Virus record (IMG/VR): IMGVR_UViG_3300048583_000198
Coordinates: 1 to 64,000 of that record
Source: a virus
Strand: one strand, 5' to 3'
Length of the DNA: 64,000 nucleotides
Shown: piece after piece, positions 29,201-36,467 of the stretch
Position numbering within the stretch: the stretch's first letter is position 1
How the letters are laid out: the number at the start of each line of letters is the position of its first letter
The notes under the pieces: generated by a model
What the model was told of the DNA's origin: nothing
Databases searched by the model: none
What the model saw: only the letters and a program-made list of their open reading frames with translations
Translations under genes and position numbers: made by a program

Positions 29201-30217
29201 AGCACGCGATTTGAGACCAGAAGCGGCTGCGGCCAGCCCTTGACGCACACCTGCGCCAATAGCCTGAGCTGAGTTCCTGACGAGTCCAGGAGCCCGCATA
29301 CCACCTGTGAACAGAGAACTGATAACGGCTGCTTCGCCAGTAGCCGCACCGACACCTTCCATTGGATCTCGACCGGCAAGCACGTTGTCGGCCACCGTTT
29401 GACCAATTGCCATGCCGCCTTCTTCGAACACTTCGGCACCGATGGCCGAGGCGGTAGGACGGATTGCATCGCCCAGGAACTGGGAAACAACGTTGGTGCG
29501 TCGACCCAGCGGATCGAGTTCGAATCCCGGAGTAAGCTTGCCAAGTACGGTACCCAAACCAGCACTGAATGCACCAGCCAGAAGTGCTTGACGTTCGGCT
29601 TCAGCTGGATCACCCGTCTCCTGCAAAGCTCGTTCATACGTTTGGCCATATGCACCAGCACCTTCCAAAACACCACTGAGTGCAGCCACGCGATTTATAG
29701 TAGCGAGTTCACCTGTACCGGTAGCTACACGGCTGAGCACTGTTGGAACAGCTGCTTTCGAAGCAACACCCATGGCTCGAGCAGCAGGACCGATCATCAG
29801 ATACGGAGTCTGCGAAGCCACATCAGCAATAACATTACCGCCGCTGAAGGTGTTGCCTACAGCTTCAACGAAGCCGGCTACTTCGCCTTCTTCAGCTGTA
29901 ACACGAGCATTACGGGCAGCATCATCTCTACGTTCAGCCAGATACGCAGGTGAACGGAGTTGATCAAGAGTCTGTGAGTTTCGAACGGCATCAGCCAGTT
30001 CATACGTTGGGAGAGTGGCCAGCGGAATGCTGCCAAGACTCTGCAACGTATCCAAGATACCAACGGCGGAATCGCCTACCGTGTTGCGATGACGATAGGC
30101 ATCGTTCTCTCGCAAGGCACCAACAAGGTCATTCGACTCGAGAACGGATGTGTCACGAAGTTCTGCCGACGACAGCAACTTGAGTTCTGGAAGCGAAGAC
30201 TTGATGTCGTCAGCCAT
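20240..30217 (-). CDS. Giant virion RNA polymerase (N4 gp50 type)
   Basis: 3325 residues. In N4 the homologous virion protein is injected and transcribes early genes from hairpin promoters. Polymerase motifs, divergent but in order and with N4-like spacing: INNRVKTVMGPQNNK with R1264 (TxxGR-type motif), motif A FEIDGKTNGAFN with D1391, motif B R1520...K1524...Y1532-G, and motif C TISGGDASMG with D1755. Residues about 1-350 are Ala/Gly-rich with possible membrane-active helices, and about 720-840 form a long Lys/Glu/Ala coiled coil. The roughly 1500-residue C-terminal part contains MLHELIHTIF with HELIH at 2171-2175, the zinc-protease signature. It is the last gene of the virion operon. Confidence 0.88.
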   Translation of the reverse strand: MADDIKSSLPELKLLSSAELRDTSVLESNDLVGALRENDAYRHRNTVGDSAVGILDTLQSLGSIPLATLPTYELADAVRNSQTLDQLRSPAYLAERRDDAARNARVTAEEGEVAGFVEAVGNTFSGGNVIADVASQTPYLMIGPAARAMGVASKAAVPTVLSRVATGTGELATINRVAALSGVLEGAGAYGQTYERALQETGDPAEAERQALLAGAFSAGLGTVLGKLTPGFELDPLGRRTNVVSQFLGDAIRPTASAIGAEVFEEGGMAIGQTVADNVLAGRDPMEGVGAATGEAAVISSLFTGGMRAPGLVRNSAQAIGAGVRQGLAAAASGLKSRAQTPEGAAVAAASEAIEATPNSEEVIQSTAAVEETVPDSTGSSGEPAVETAPVVSEPSTEENATQPTSYKLPVGEVAPAKSADSDVEAVLTANALETRADITRTEDGEVDEAQAKAIIQSEELATAGKIDEAKAQIAQKSDEEIAAAVEAANQGDVEAQQTVQAVAAVNIARLPIEAVPEPLKPLVQELKKIPAAVARPGPTSKTEETREQILNKGWENRSTGKAATRKRGMLDYINGIASALRVEGVSDTKAPIGAATKAAGFLQHLRARGEAFRKAGELVDLLRKPENVRKPEYAEYLKTNYVEVEGTATLDEDGKRVGNPFRIYISGRGSEASRNMVNEVLADVAEAERMWDTVAKTAPQLAAASMERAAAEKAKLDAIIAARQAAAQPQEESPNAAILAEAKKKAEEEAAQKKAETEAEREARAERAAIQATEKVEEERIARDEKKTKAAEAAARKDAAEKLAAEEKVRLEQEKEDAAEREAVRAYERDVEARLARENPPAEPAGVPDAGVDSNTAQESAPQPQTQNPLLAVTSWARDSLATWFNIDPANTVDGWLEKFKSMTVTRGEETSTAFDLYRSEAGALYQLLAGKGPKFKDGTRRGILQQGILDIAQSGKEDYLDKPYGVASALWQKEESGKMSVPDEVIKAFAWAGAIVMFRNSAKFTGELVDEQGRLSRDIFKEVWAQDIADVAMTLLGVTAKRSASLDISQGTFLSYGLSTLAALIESQNFDMKADFNPETDAWNNTNLRTLEATSDGTLSDASYMDTMQILVPTESARNAAKNNMNTIDAVQEQLDGERVWEAQSEPHTEVDNTIQYTRTKLSAPMQTALENLQKVRHGLFGDMYGMFTTLGDDLMKQVLTGWYGAVPEKDDGTVPSSVREWLKSQNERLTMEFAAVRKYHELTEGGAKGLFYKYHIGINNRVKTVMGPQNNKFVRDMFSSAEEELNLDDPNHAKYMQMTLAQAFGVKTDINDPASVLREWEKIRSKHAALAKKVWAARTDQAALLAALKENRDKPYSPRELAALLTYGRILAQDGKGTFTNYLMFEIDGKTNGAFNTELFFGLGVRNGANLEQGGLFLDKQDATYETERDRMREAYESDDFYGRINMRARYHFVKGLADLLKQYPNLINPLKGQLFLLEAAGLIEVLPQTKETPNMSVVFNGERVEVKGLPQVLFRRDAGKLAVIPVQYGGGPTGIKRQLWSDVVRNINLNWIKAKNELDRTTDETRRQQLVAQMGHLETLLRGHESFGMDVKQLSKAKNWDAVRWHRSLDGLASAMSKAYGGEKGRVVQVTNTLVKLTNFAYMMKKVQWDQKLQEWIKAKPENAALLEKYKKTGLYDLSRDEYDRLMSETIDLSFNTLNGPKTVSLNNTDFNPNATSITGLGTSMDANLDSPAPRPVGVSILALLTISGGDASMGVRFFQKAWNATNVFDGIDLKVTDIEAAGTALNEAVWATAGFDILNSFQGMVADMRILLDAATETERNALVDTFNSMQPNEKMFIEDFASWASRFNEAVDEFNQLHREQRTGQEELLAGKHTVYQMGGGGKFNTPGGEVRSSASLDFDFELSLEEDAPRTQVADISEVGPREAGRYPDQYKHPEATRIEDEEGFIDVIMKGPRWRGRNTFTAKPSLVNGMSAGLRRLVKVLQMAADAGVAYDSDKSVHPSAIRMYLRAKRAGIITFESRYSDAELEEKIRENQVLRTDNLQTDDGEPVFRNVRLTGKASVSTVKTDQGLKTSFEVNNKKLDRAAVIAALDAMKWKNAIHRTVWKRIRNLLPADLSVELADTEEAWNNTIEQRGMHKHRFSVTTGVASGSFIMLKVASPSVMLHELIHTIFTRHIDNFFSNINQVPVELRGPINDLVQLMERFKKLPAVGRVGFVQRVMTSYDWHGQPQDELGEMLAYVFTEDAVIEELSPGFVQRVINRVKQILRFIIKIEPANDFYNEAMDVFRSLTDSVPADARLVDGVSTRLSQHVPEDGLATLEQLTEDAYVDLFQRMAQGQNIQLAGVQRENLATQAMAVTAYNLSPEQQRLFTRVYTLLRVGQRSPELEQFVDATFSKHPQKNLFNKSPDVVAAVMALAAVEPTFGAQLNRLWAGRDEQTLADALIDKALNNAQQDSGGNMLNEAISAMLVEKDLEQSYYATVTSRLDRLGNRMMEKLGQKAADAAPRAPQYVDTLLKGIAALTTEKGAAAFGSGLIAAVNTHTDQRWLQDLVAALAGTKGDGRLIYRAHNAMMTAINQTRSMFDNTLPRELSKLFPEDFDGWNTLFEAFGRLDVSVLGSSAAEMYLNDAERRRMITVLESKVDNYIDAQNLGYYLVHRKPKPGIAQELLRNARAIADDLNGRRRTAPDSLVADADQLVTLYAIEYLAASERAKVGQYFRAHPESMDKLVGMLKHVKEAEQQHQRTEYRYVYWKDSLPMSTDPRSSVVIANGIKGAQLEQLGYIKGKKYPQTSGDPESDLYYYSRRYTPPPVFSQGIIATVQQTAMGINYTTAASVTPEVGTMLSNQQVVSYIQRTKGRDSNLVAVFNFQGEVMGYERMLDPTIVRESLKGNNTLLHVSIGKKLGRITEENMARRLNQEAIKLMVNQWKEGKDAGREAEYEMVNSSTDKQVARAWENIPADIKRDLADAFGGPVMVRKDLLANTIGYHNAGALEIYTGDASLNPDTRKILLGLIQTVFAGPKGTQIFLAAEQALKEGVATAKDLIIVRSLVVAYQNFQSAMHLVIANGVPPSRMAKWYRQGMREVQAYNRLQREVIQLRIQIAGTTDDVEKERLRTIQTAKRRSIERLSIYPLIEAGELSDLPEGLEESPSHSYLGDLAGWMNNHLREKVHPKAPTILANALFAKDSTLHDALSKAIQAGDFLARYAIFQHMIENGATVEKARDEVRDELISYQTNPGRMRASLETYGMIWWSQFTLRAQNVLLNRFRKNPFSFFVSQGLGNVVGTPGPLDGAIYERGIDNSTGLDQMWGSPTATIHSKVF

Positions 30218-30274
30218 GGTAAGTCCTGATTTTTCTCAACGGCGGGTTTAAGGCCCGACGAGGAGTATATCGAC

Positions 30275-31828
30275 TTACTGGAGACGAGCAAGCTCTGCTT
30301 TCAGCTTCGCCAGCTGTCGCTGTGCGTCTACCAGCACCTGACCGTTGATCTTTCGTTCTTGAACCAGGCGGGTGTACTCGTTCACAGACTGTTGAGCAAT
30401 ACCAATCTGAGCCTGCAACGAATCACGCTTAACGCCGGGATTGTTTTCGTAACGTTGACGAACTTCCTTTGGAATCTCGAGCGTGTTGTTGCTACTGGCA
30501 GCCGCCGCCGTAAGACGCAGATCTCGACCCAGCTTGGCCTTGTCCTTGGATGCGTTGGCATCAATCGCAGCCAGATCGGCTTCGACTTTCTCACGACCGC
30601 CCTTCGCATTGAGGTCAGCCACATCCGCGATGAGGGCCTTCGTGTTATCACCAATGACGCCAATGCTATCGAACGGAGTCATGCGATTGAGGGTGCTTTC
30701 CACAATGAAGTAGGCTTCCTCGCGCTTGATCTCCTGACCAAAGTTTTCCTTCGCGTAGTCCTGGATCAACTGGACACGCTGCTTGAAGTCTCCCGTGTCC
30801 CAGTCACGAGCAAGCCAGCCATCACCCGCACCCGTCTTCTTGATGAAGGCTTGTGCCGCATCTTCGTCGCCCATGCCCTTGTACGGATTCGGCGCAAGGA
30901 GTTGCGACGTACGCACAGCGGTGTCGTACTTCGACTTCTCGATACGAGTGTTCTCGTCGACTGCCGCCGCTTCCTTCGTGATGAAGTCGGTGTAAGCACG
31001 GGCACTGGTACCCGTCTTGGGGTCAATGCGATCCAGCTCCAGCTGGCTTGGCATGTTGCCAGCCAGACCAATGCCAGCCGCTTTTCGTGCGGTGTCGATC
31101 AAAGTCAACGGAGCACGATTGCGCTCAAGAATCTTGAGTACGGTTTCGTCACGATTGGCTTCGTCTTCCGCCAGACCTTCAGGCGTGGCGTAGTACTTGA
31201 TGATCTCGCTCAGAGCATTCTGACCGTTCTGTTCCTTGACACGATCCGCTCGAGCAGCTGCTGCCGCCTCACGACGGAGAGCAATCTCTTCGAGCTTGAT
31301 CTTGTTGTCGAGATGGTCTTTCGACCAACCGTCAATCGTGTCCAGGGCTTTCTGCCCAGCAACCGTTTGCCAACGAGGATCGCTCTTGTCGATTTCGAAC
31401 GGCTTGCCGTTGAGTGCAAGATCCCGATACGGCAAGGCCATGTCGGCGGCTTGTCGAATGTCTTCACGATCCTTCAACTGCGCATCGAGCATTTCAATGT
31501 TCTTGTTCGTGCTCTTGAGAGTTGCATCAACAACCTCAGCATCTTTCAGTTCTTTGGTACGCCCACTGGCGGCTTTGGCAATAGCCAAAGGATCAATGGT
31601 CCAGTCCTGAGGAGCAGCAGCAGCGGCAGCAGCCGGATCCTGGCTCAATGCAATGTCTGCAATGGCAGCGTCAGTAGCCGTCTTGATTTGCTGATTTCGA
31701 TTGTCGACAGCAACCTGGCCAATGTCTTTGATGCCCTGAGCGAGACGATCACCGCCTCGGCCAAACATTTCAATGGCAGCAGCATTGCCTCGGTAGGCGA
31801 CATCAGTCCACGTGATCGGACGAGCCAT
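30275..31828 (-). CDS. Internal virion / ejection protein, helical
   Basis: 517 residues, nearly all predicted helical, Ala-rich, no Cys, with several coiled-coil stretches (for example LKDREDIRQAADMALPYRDL). It lies just before the vRNAP gene, where N4 has structural gene 51. Such proteins are usually packed with the DNA and ejected. The call rests on position and make-up, not on a recognised domain. Confidence 0.65.
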   Translation of the reverse strand: MARPITWTDVAYRGNAAAIEMFGRGGDRLAQGIKDIGQVAVDNRNQQIKTATDAAIADIALSQDPAAAAAAAPQDWTIDPLAIAKAASGRTKELKDAEVVDATLKSTNKNIEMLDAQLKDREDIRQAADMALPYRDLALNGKPFEIDKSDPRWQTVAGQKALDTIDGWSKDHLDNKIKLEEIALRREAAAAARADRVKEQNGQNALSEIIKYYATPEGLAEDEANRDETVLKILERNRAPLTLIDTARKAAGIGLAGNMPSQLELDRIDPKTGTSARAYTDFITKEAAAVDENTRIEKSKYDTAVRTSQLLAPNPYKGMGDEDAAQAFIKKTGAGDGWLARDWDTGDFKQRVQLIQDYAKENFGQEIKREEAYFIVESTLNRMTPFDSIGVIGDNTKALIADVADLNAKGGREKVEADLAAIDANASKDKAKLGRDLRLTAAAASSNNTLEIPKEVRQRYENNPGVKRDSLQAQIGIAQQSVNEYTRLVQERKINGQVLVDAQRQLAKLKAELARLQ

Positions 31829-31830
31829 GG

Positions 31831-32328
31831 TTAACCCCTCATGCCGGAAGGTAGTTCAGCTTCCTTCAAGGCCGCCTGACGCTCTTCCTCGGTCGCATAC
31901 CAGCGACCCGTGGTGCGATCCTTCATCTGCGTGTTGTAGCTGTCCACCTGATTGGCCAGATTCGTCTTGAATGCCTTCTTCTCGAACTTGAGAGCATCCT
32001 TCGCAAGGCCCAGCTGCTGCAGACCGATGTAAGCATTGATGCCGCTACCGATGACGTTCGCCCAGTTGCCAATCGTCTGGCCATTCTTGCCGAACCAACC
32101 ACCGATCTTACCCAGACTGCCAAGGATACCGCCGCCACCAGGAGCAGTCGCAGCAGGTACAGCTGCCGTAAGAGCATCCCAGGAACCTTGGCCAAAAGCA
32201 GGAATCGTGCTCGGAGGAGCCATCACGCCCGTATTCGGGTTGAAACCCCCCGAAGAGGTCGGAAGACTGAGCTGGTTGAGATTGCCCCAGGTGTCGGGAA
32301 CGTAGTTACCGTTTGCATCAAAAGCCAT
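31831..32328 (-). CDS. Internal virion protein, 165 aa
   Basis: N-terminal Pro/Gly/Ser-rich region, then a Gly-rich hydrophobic stretch (GGGGILGSLGKIGGWFGKNG... NVIGSGINAYIGL) and a C-terminal charged helix. This is like small internal core proteins of podoviruses (T7 gp14 type) that insert into the membrane on ejection. Two bases separate it from the gene downstream. Confidence 0.6.
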   Translation of the reverse strand: MAFDANGNYVPDTWGNLNQLSLPTSSGGFNPNTGVMAPPSTIPAFGQGSWDALTAAVPAATAPGGGGILGSLGKIGGWFGKNGQTIGNWANVIGSGINAYIGLQQLGLAKDALKFEKKAFKTNLANQVDSYNTQMKDRTTGRWYATEEERQAALKEAELPSGMRG

Positions 32329-32361
32329 GAGCGAATCCTCCGCAGATGTGCGTAGAGTGCT

Positions 32362-34662
32362 TTACTGGAGTCGAGGAGTCAATGTTATCTCGCTCATGAA
32401 CTCCACAGGAGCAATTAAGCGGTTTACTAAGGTATCAGTTGTCGATTGTGTTCGCGCTAACCAGTCTTCAAGTTTTTCAACCGGAGCTAGCCACATTTGA
32501 GCAGGTAAAGACAATTCAGGAAAATTCTCTTCCCAAAGTTCTTCAAGCTGCTTCATTTGAGTTTCACGTTCATCAGCATCTTCGCTCCACTTATCCCACT
32601 CTTCCTGGATGAGTTCCATTTCATATTGAGTGTATGCAGCGAGTCCCCCAAAAATAAATGATGCGGCGCTCATTAATTGTTGTGTAAGAGTGATTGGGGT
32701 AATGGGGATGTTTAAATAAATTTGACCCAATTGACCAATGCCCCAGGTCAATGCGACTGTGACAACAACTTGAACGATAGCCCCCCACACTGAGCCCCAT
32801 TGTTCTGCTGCCCATTCACCTGCTTCAACGGCCACATATTGAACTCCAATAACTACTGCAGTAACTACTACAGCAGTCAAAACCGTTGCAATTGCTGTTG
32901 CAGCGGCAATACTTAAAGTAGCTGGTAGCGCAGAGTAAATAGCTCCGTACAAAGCACCAACGGTCGGTCCCAGTGATCCAAGACTAATCACCGTAATTAC
33001 GAATGAAAAAGCTAACGTTACAAATTGAAAAAAACCGGTTTGATACCACTTTTCTTTTACGACTTTGTAGCAGTTAAAAACAATATGCAGCGCCTCTTGG
33101 GCAAGTTGTAGTTGTTCTCTTCCAGAAAGAGTGAGATAAGTTTCCATCTCAAGTGGAATAAGAAAACCAGTTCCAAAATCTCCATCGGGGTCGTTGAAAG
33201 CGTCCCATACGCCACTCGAAACGTATTTACCTTTGTAGACATAGTTTTCATGCCAAAGGCCGAAAATCATCAGCTCGGCATACGTTGATTCGGTAAGTCG
33301 CTTACGGATGTAAAACTTCGTGAAGTCGTAAGTTACTCGTTGAGTACCTTTACCTTTCCCGTAAGTAACTTCTTTTACAGAGTCTGTATCCCTACTGACT
33401 TCTGTTTCATAGGGTTGCGCTAAAGCTCCCGACTTTTCTTCATAAGTCATGTAACGCCAAGCAATTTCCATATTTACACATGATCCTGCGGTTTCCGGAT
33501 CAGTGATAGAAATGCTTTGAGAAGGGCAGATGTTGACTGATCGAACCGAAATAAAGTTGTACTTCGGATCTTTGTACGTGGGAATTTTTTCGTACCACGC
33601 ATCAAAAAGCGGTTTGTTGTCGGGCAAACTCAATCGTAAACGATTAAAGTAATTCCAGTGATATTCGTGAGCACACTGATTTGGTGATGCGATTTTTGTG
33701 CCTGGTTGAATAAACACATAGTCAATTTGCCCCTCATCTGGGCTTTCTTTGATTTGTGAAATCAAAGTAGGAATTTCTACACCAAGCTTACGTGCATACA
33801 CTTTGCTCGTTTTGTACGAACTAGTGTTTTTCCAAACACTTTCTGGAGGCGGTGAACCGGCATTCGAATGGAACTGCCACTCGTCAAACCAACGGTTGTT
33901 CTTCTTCAAAACAAGTCCTGGGAAGGTACCCGAACCATTTGTAGAAATGTTTTGAAGGAACAAATTTAATTGCGCATCTGACCCACCTTCAGTATAGGAA
34001 ATCGTTTGTGTAGGTCCGCCTGCTACAGAAATTTCAATAAATAGACGAGATTTGATGAGATCATCTTCGGTACTGAAGAGAGTTTTCAAATACCACTCAT
34101 CAAACGTGACAATCGTTGTATCAGGCTTTGTGAAAGTGAGACGCCAACCATATTCATCAGGATGATTAATAGGATCATCTTGAATAGCAAAAAGCGCCAA
34201 CGTCGAATCAACAGGAATACCAAATACTGTGGTGTGCACTCTTTGTAATGCAAAATCGTAGTTGTATTTAGTTTCAACTTGTTGATGCACAATTGTTTGA
34301 TGATTTGTAGTGCGAACAAGCGCAACAGATTTCAAATCAATAGAGCTTGGTGCATAGAGTGCTGTTAAATATTCAAGAGTCAGTACAGCAATCACATCTG
34401 GATCAGCAGAGTTGCTAATGTGAGCCAAACCGATGGGCAATCCTGAATAGTAGGATTTAGCTGCGTAAGCGTAAGCTTGCCGCAGCTTTATCCCTAGCCC
34501 ATCAATGATGGCTTTCTTGATTGCAACTGGTGTGTTTTGATTCTGAAGTTTAGAACCAATGACAGCAGTTTCAATCATGTCCGGAATTTTGTCCAACTCC
34601 GGACCCAACGGATAAATTACAGACGAGACGTAAATTGTTTCGTCACGGCTGAACAGTCCCAT
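32362..34662 (-). CDS. Large virion protein with hydrophobic segment, AT-rich gene
   Basis: 766 residues. The first 500 or so are beta-rich and soluble. Around residues 545-680 several hydrophobic stretches follow (FFQFVTLAFSFVITVISLGS, then Ala/Val-rich segments with VLTAVVVTAVVIGVQYV). The C-terminal part is acidic and helical. No family recognised. The gene is plainly richer in A and T than its neighbours, which suggests separate origin. Its place between capsid and ejection genes suggests a virion role, perhaps membrane penetration. It overlaps the upstream gene by one base (TAATG). Confidence 0.65.
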   Translation of the reverse strand: MGLFSRDETIYVSSVIYPLGPELDKIPDMIETAVIGSKLQNQNTPVAIKKAIIDGLGIKLRQAYAYAAKSYYSGLPIGLAHISNSADPDVIAVLTLEYLTALYAPSSIDLKSVALVRTTNHQTIVHQQVETKYNYDFALQRVHTTVFGIPVDSTLALFAIQDDPINHPDEYGWRLTFTKPDTTIVTFDEWYLKTLFSTEDDLIKSRLFIEISVAGGPTQTISYTEGGSDAQLNLFLQNISTNGSGTFPGLVLKKNNRWFDEWQFHSNAGSPPPESVWKNTSSYKTSKVYARKLGVEIPTLISQIKESPDEGQIDYVFIQPGTKIASPNQCAHEYHWNYFNRLRLSLPDNKPLFDAWYEKIPTYKDPKYNFISVRSVNICPSQSISITDPETAGSCVNMEIAWRYMTYEEKSGALAQPYETEVSRDTDSVKEVTYGKGKGTQRVTYDFTKFYIRKRLTESTYAELMIFGLWHENYVYKGKYVSSGVWDAFNDPDGDFGTGFLIPLEMETYLTLSGREQLQLAQEALHIVFNCYKVVKEKWYQTGFFQFVTLAFSFVITVISLGSLGPTVGALYGAIYSALPATLSIAAATAIATVLTAVVVTAVVIGVQYVAVEAGEWAAEQWGSVWGAIVQVVVTVALTWGIGQLGQIYLNIPITPITLTQQLMSAASFIFGGLAAYTQYEMELIQEEWDKWSEDADERETQMKQLEELWEENFPELSLPAQMWLAPVEKLEDWLARTQSTTDTLVNRLIAPVEFMSEITLTPRLQ

Positions 34663-35747
34663 TACTGATCACCAGGCACATATGGATCAGCGTCAGCAGA
34701 CGGCGCACCAGTTGCAGGCGTATCTGGGTTGTTATACGCATGCGGCAGACCCAAGTTGTTGAGGTACTTGTTCATCGAAAGGATGAGGTTACCTGCCAAC
34801 GGTCCAGGGCTCTGCGTTGCATCATCGAGCGCCTTGGCAGAGGTCCACAAGTCAGCCACCATCTTGACTGCTTTGTTTTGACCATCATCCTTGTAGCTTT
34901 GGATCTGCTGCGTATAGAGCGACTTTTGTACACCCATAATGCCAGCCACTGGAGTGAGATCCGTGTTGGTATCGTAGGTTTGCGCACGCTGTACGTTTGC
35001 TTGACCAGTAAGCAGAAGCTGCTGCTTCTCAGCCGTAACCAAAGCCGCATCCTTAAGGGCAAAGTCCTTCTGCGCATGGCCACCGGGAGCACCACCACTA
35101 GGCATGGTGCTGTGAGTCTTGAGCCACGCATCATTGAATGACTCTTCGACAACTGCCTGCTGGGCTTCAGACAGGTTGATGTCCTGGAGGGTTTTCGTCA
35201 GCTGCATTTTGCCATTTGCATAGCTGAGCTGAGCCGTCACTGCATTCACCTGAGCAGTGTATGCATCCGCCTGCGCACGGAACATGGCGAGCTTTGCCGT
35301 TTCGATTTCAGCAACCAAACGGGCACGCTCGAGGAAAGCATTCTGTGTTTGAATCTGTACAAGCTTCGAAGACCAGTAGGACTGCTCACGACTGAGCAGG
35401 AACTGAAGAGCCTGCGGGAGTACTGTCTGGATAGCGGCAACGTAGACGTTGGCGATCTCACTCTTACCGATGATGCCATTGTCGTGCTGCGCAAGAATGT
35501 GCGCATTCACCGTGGTCATGATCTTGTCGAATACACCAGCACCGGAGACTGCACCCTGGGTGAGTTCCTCAACGGTGGGTTTGGCAACCTCGTCCTGAAG
35601 GTCGGCTGGCAATTCGCCAACACCAGGGATCGTCAGGACAGGCAGAGTTGGGAACTCTGGAAGCAGAGGCAACCCAGTGCTCAGACCTTCATGCAACGTT
35701 TCAGCCTCGGCCAAAGCTTCGGCTACCGTGGTGTAATCAAGCGCCAT
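34662..35747 (-). CDS. Virion structural protein, coiled-coil
   Basis: 361 residues. Pro/Leu-rich N-terminus (LPLLPEFPTLPVLTIPGVGE), then a long helical region with Gln/Ala repeats over about residues 110-290, and a Pro/Asp-rich tail. Its position, two genes after the capsid gene, corresponds to N4 structural gene 54 or 55. The function is not known; DNA ejection or core roles are possible. Confidence 0.65.
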   Translation of the reverse strand: MALDYTTVAEALAEAETLHEGLSTGLPLLPEFPTLPVLTIPGVGELPADLQDEVAKPTVEELTQGAVSGAGVFDKIMTTVNAHILAQHDNGIIGKSEIANVYVAAIQTVLPQALQFLLSREQSYWSSKLVQIQTQNAFLERARLVAEIETAKLAMFRAQADAYTAQVNAVTAQLSYANGKMQLTKTLQDINLSEAQQAVVEESFNDAWLKTHSTMPSGGAPGGHAQKDFALKDAALVTAEKQQLLLTGQANVQRAQTYDTNTDLTPVAGIMGVQKSLYTQQIQSYKDDGQNKAVKMVADLWTSAKALDDATQSPGPLAGNLILSMNKYLNNLGLPHAYNNPDTPATGAPSADADPYVPGDQ

Positions 35748-35819
35748 GAGTTGTGTTCCTCAGAAATGAGATCGGGCCAGGGATATTGAATCCCCGGCCC
35801 GAAGTGTAGCAGAACCGGC

Positions 35820-36356
35820 TTATTTGGCCAGCTCGTTGCCCAGAGCCTGGGCTTTGGCCAGCTCAGCCAGGTCTTCTGGCGTCGGCATCGGGTGATACAT
35901 GATGGCGTACTTCTTGAGCCACTGAGTGTTGAGGCGCTCAGGGGTTCCCGGCACACCGGTCGGCACCATGCTTGAGCGACAGAACATCTGCGCTTCCATG
36001 TGCTGGACCAGAATCTTGGGCATGTACCACTTGTAGCCAAATGGGATGGCCTTCGTGATCTGCCCCAACTTCCGGTTACCGACACTGACCAGAACACCCG
36101 TGGTTTCAGCATCAGCTGGATCCATGGAAGTAACAGTGACTGGGATCAAAGCCGTGGCTTCCTTGAGGAGACGCTCTTCTACCTGGGCCGGAGTCTCCTC
36201 TTTTGGCTTCGGGGCGGCAGCTGCAATGACATCCTGTCCGGACAGGAACTCGTCGATGTTCTGCTGGATCGTTTCTGCCTTCTGGGCCGGATGGTACTTA
36301 ATGCCCAATTCTTTGGCCTTGGCTCGGATTTCTTCGAGATCGAATTCAACGGTCAT
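35820..36356 (-). CDS. Virion-associated protein, 178 aa
   Basis: Starts MTVEFDLEEIRAKAKELGIK with AGAGGA nine bases before; a longer frame start at 36386 lacks this signal. The N-terminal 40 residues look like a small helical domain with KYHPAQKAETI, of the type that binds other proteins or peptides. A Pro/Glu linker and an alpha/beta C-terminal domain follow. A conserved-type gene next to the capsid gene; role unknown. Confidence 0.65.
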   Translation of the reverse strand: MTVEFDLEEIRAKAKELGIKYHPAQKAETIQQNIDEFLSGQDVIAAAAPKPKEETPAQVEERLLKEATALIPVTVTSMDPADAETTGVLVSVGNRKLGQITKAIPFGYKWYMPKILVQHMEAQMFCRSSMVPTGVPGTPERLNTQWLKKYAIMYHPMPTPEDLAELAKAQALGNELAK

Positions 36357-36416
36357 GAGTGGCGTCCTCTGTGAATGAGATTTCATTATGCATATAAATC
36401 ATTAAGATTTCAACGC

Positions 36417-36441
36417 AAAAGAAAAGGGGCCTTGCGGCCCC
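36417..36441 (-). terminator. Terminator after major capsid gene
   Basis: On the minus strand: GGGGCC, loop GCAA, GGCCCC, then TTTTCTTTT. A 6 bp GC stem plus U-rich tail is a standard Rho-independent terminator. It lies between the capsid gene and the next gene, so it should raise capsid mRNA over downstream genes. Confidence 0.85.
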
Positions 36442-36467
36442 TTTCCTCACTCACTTGGAGTCCCAGG

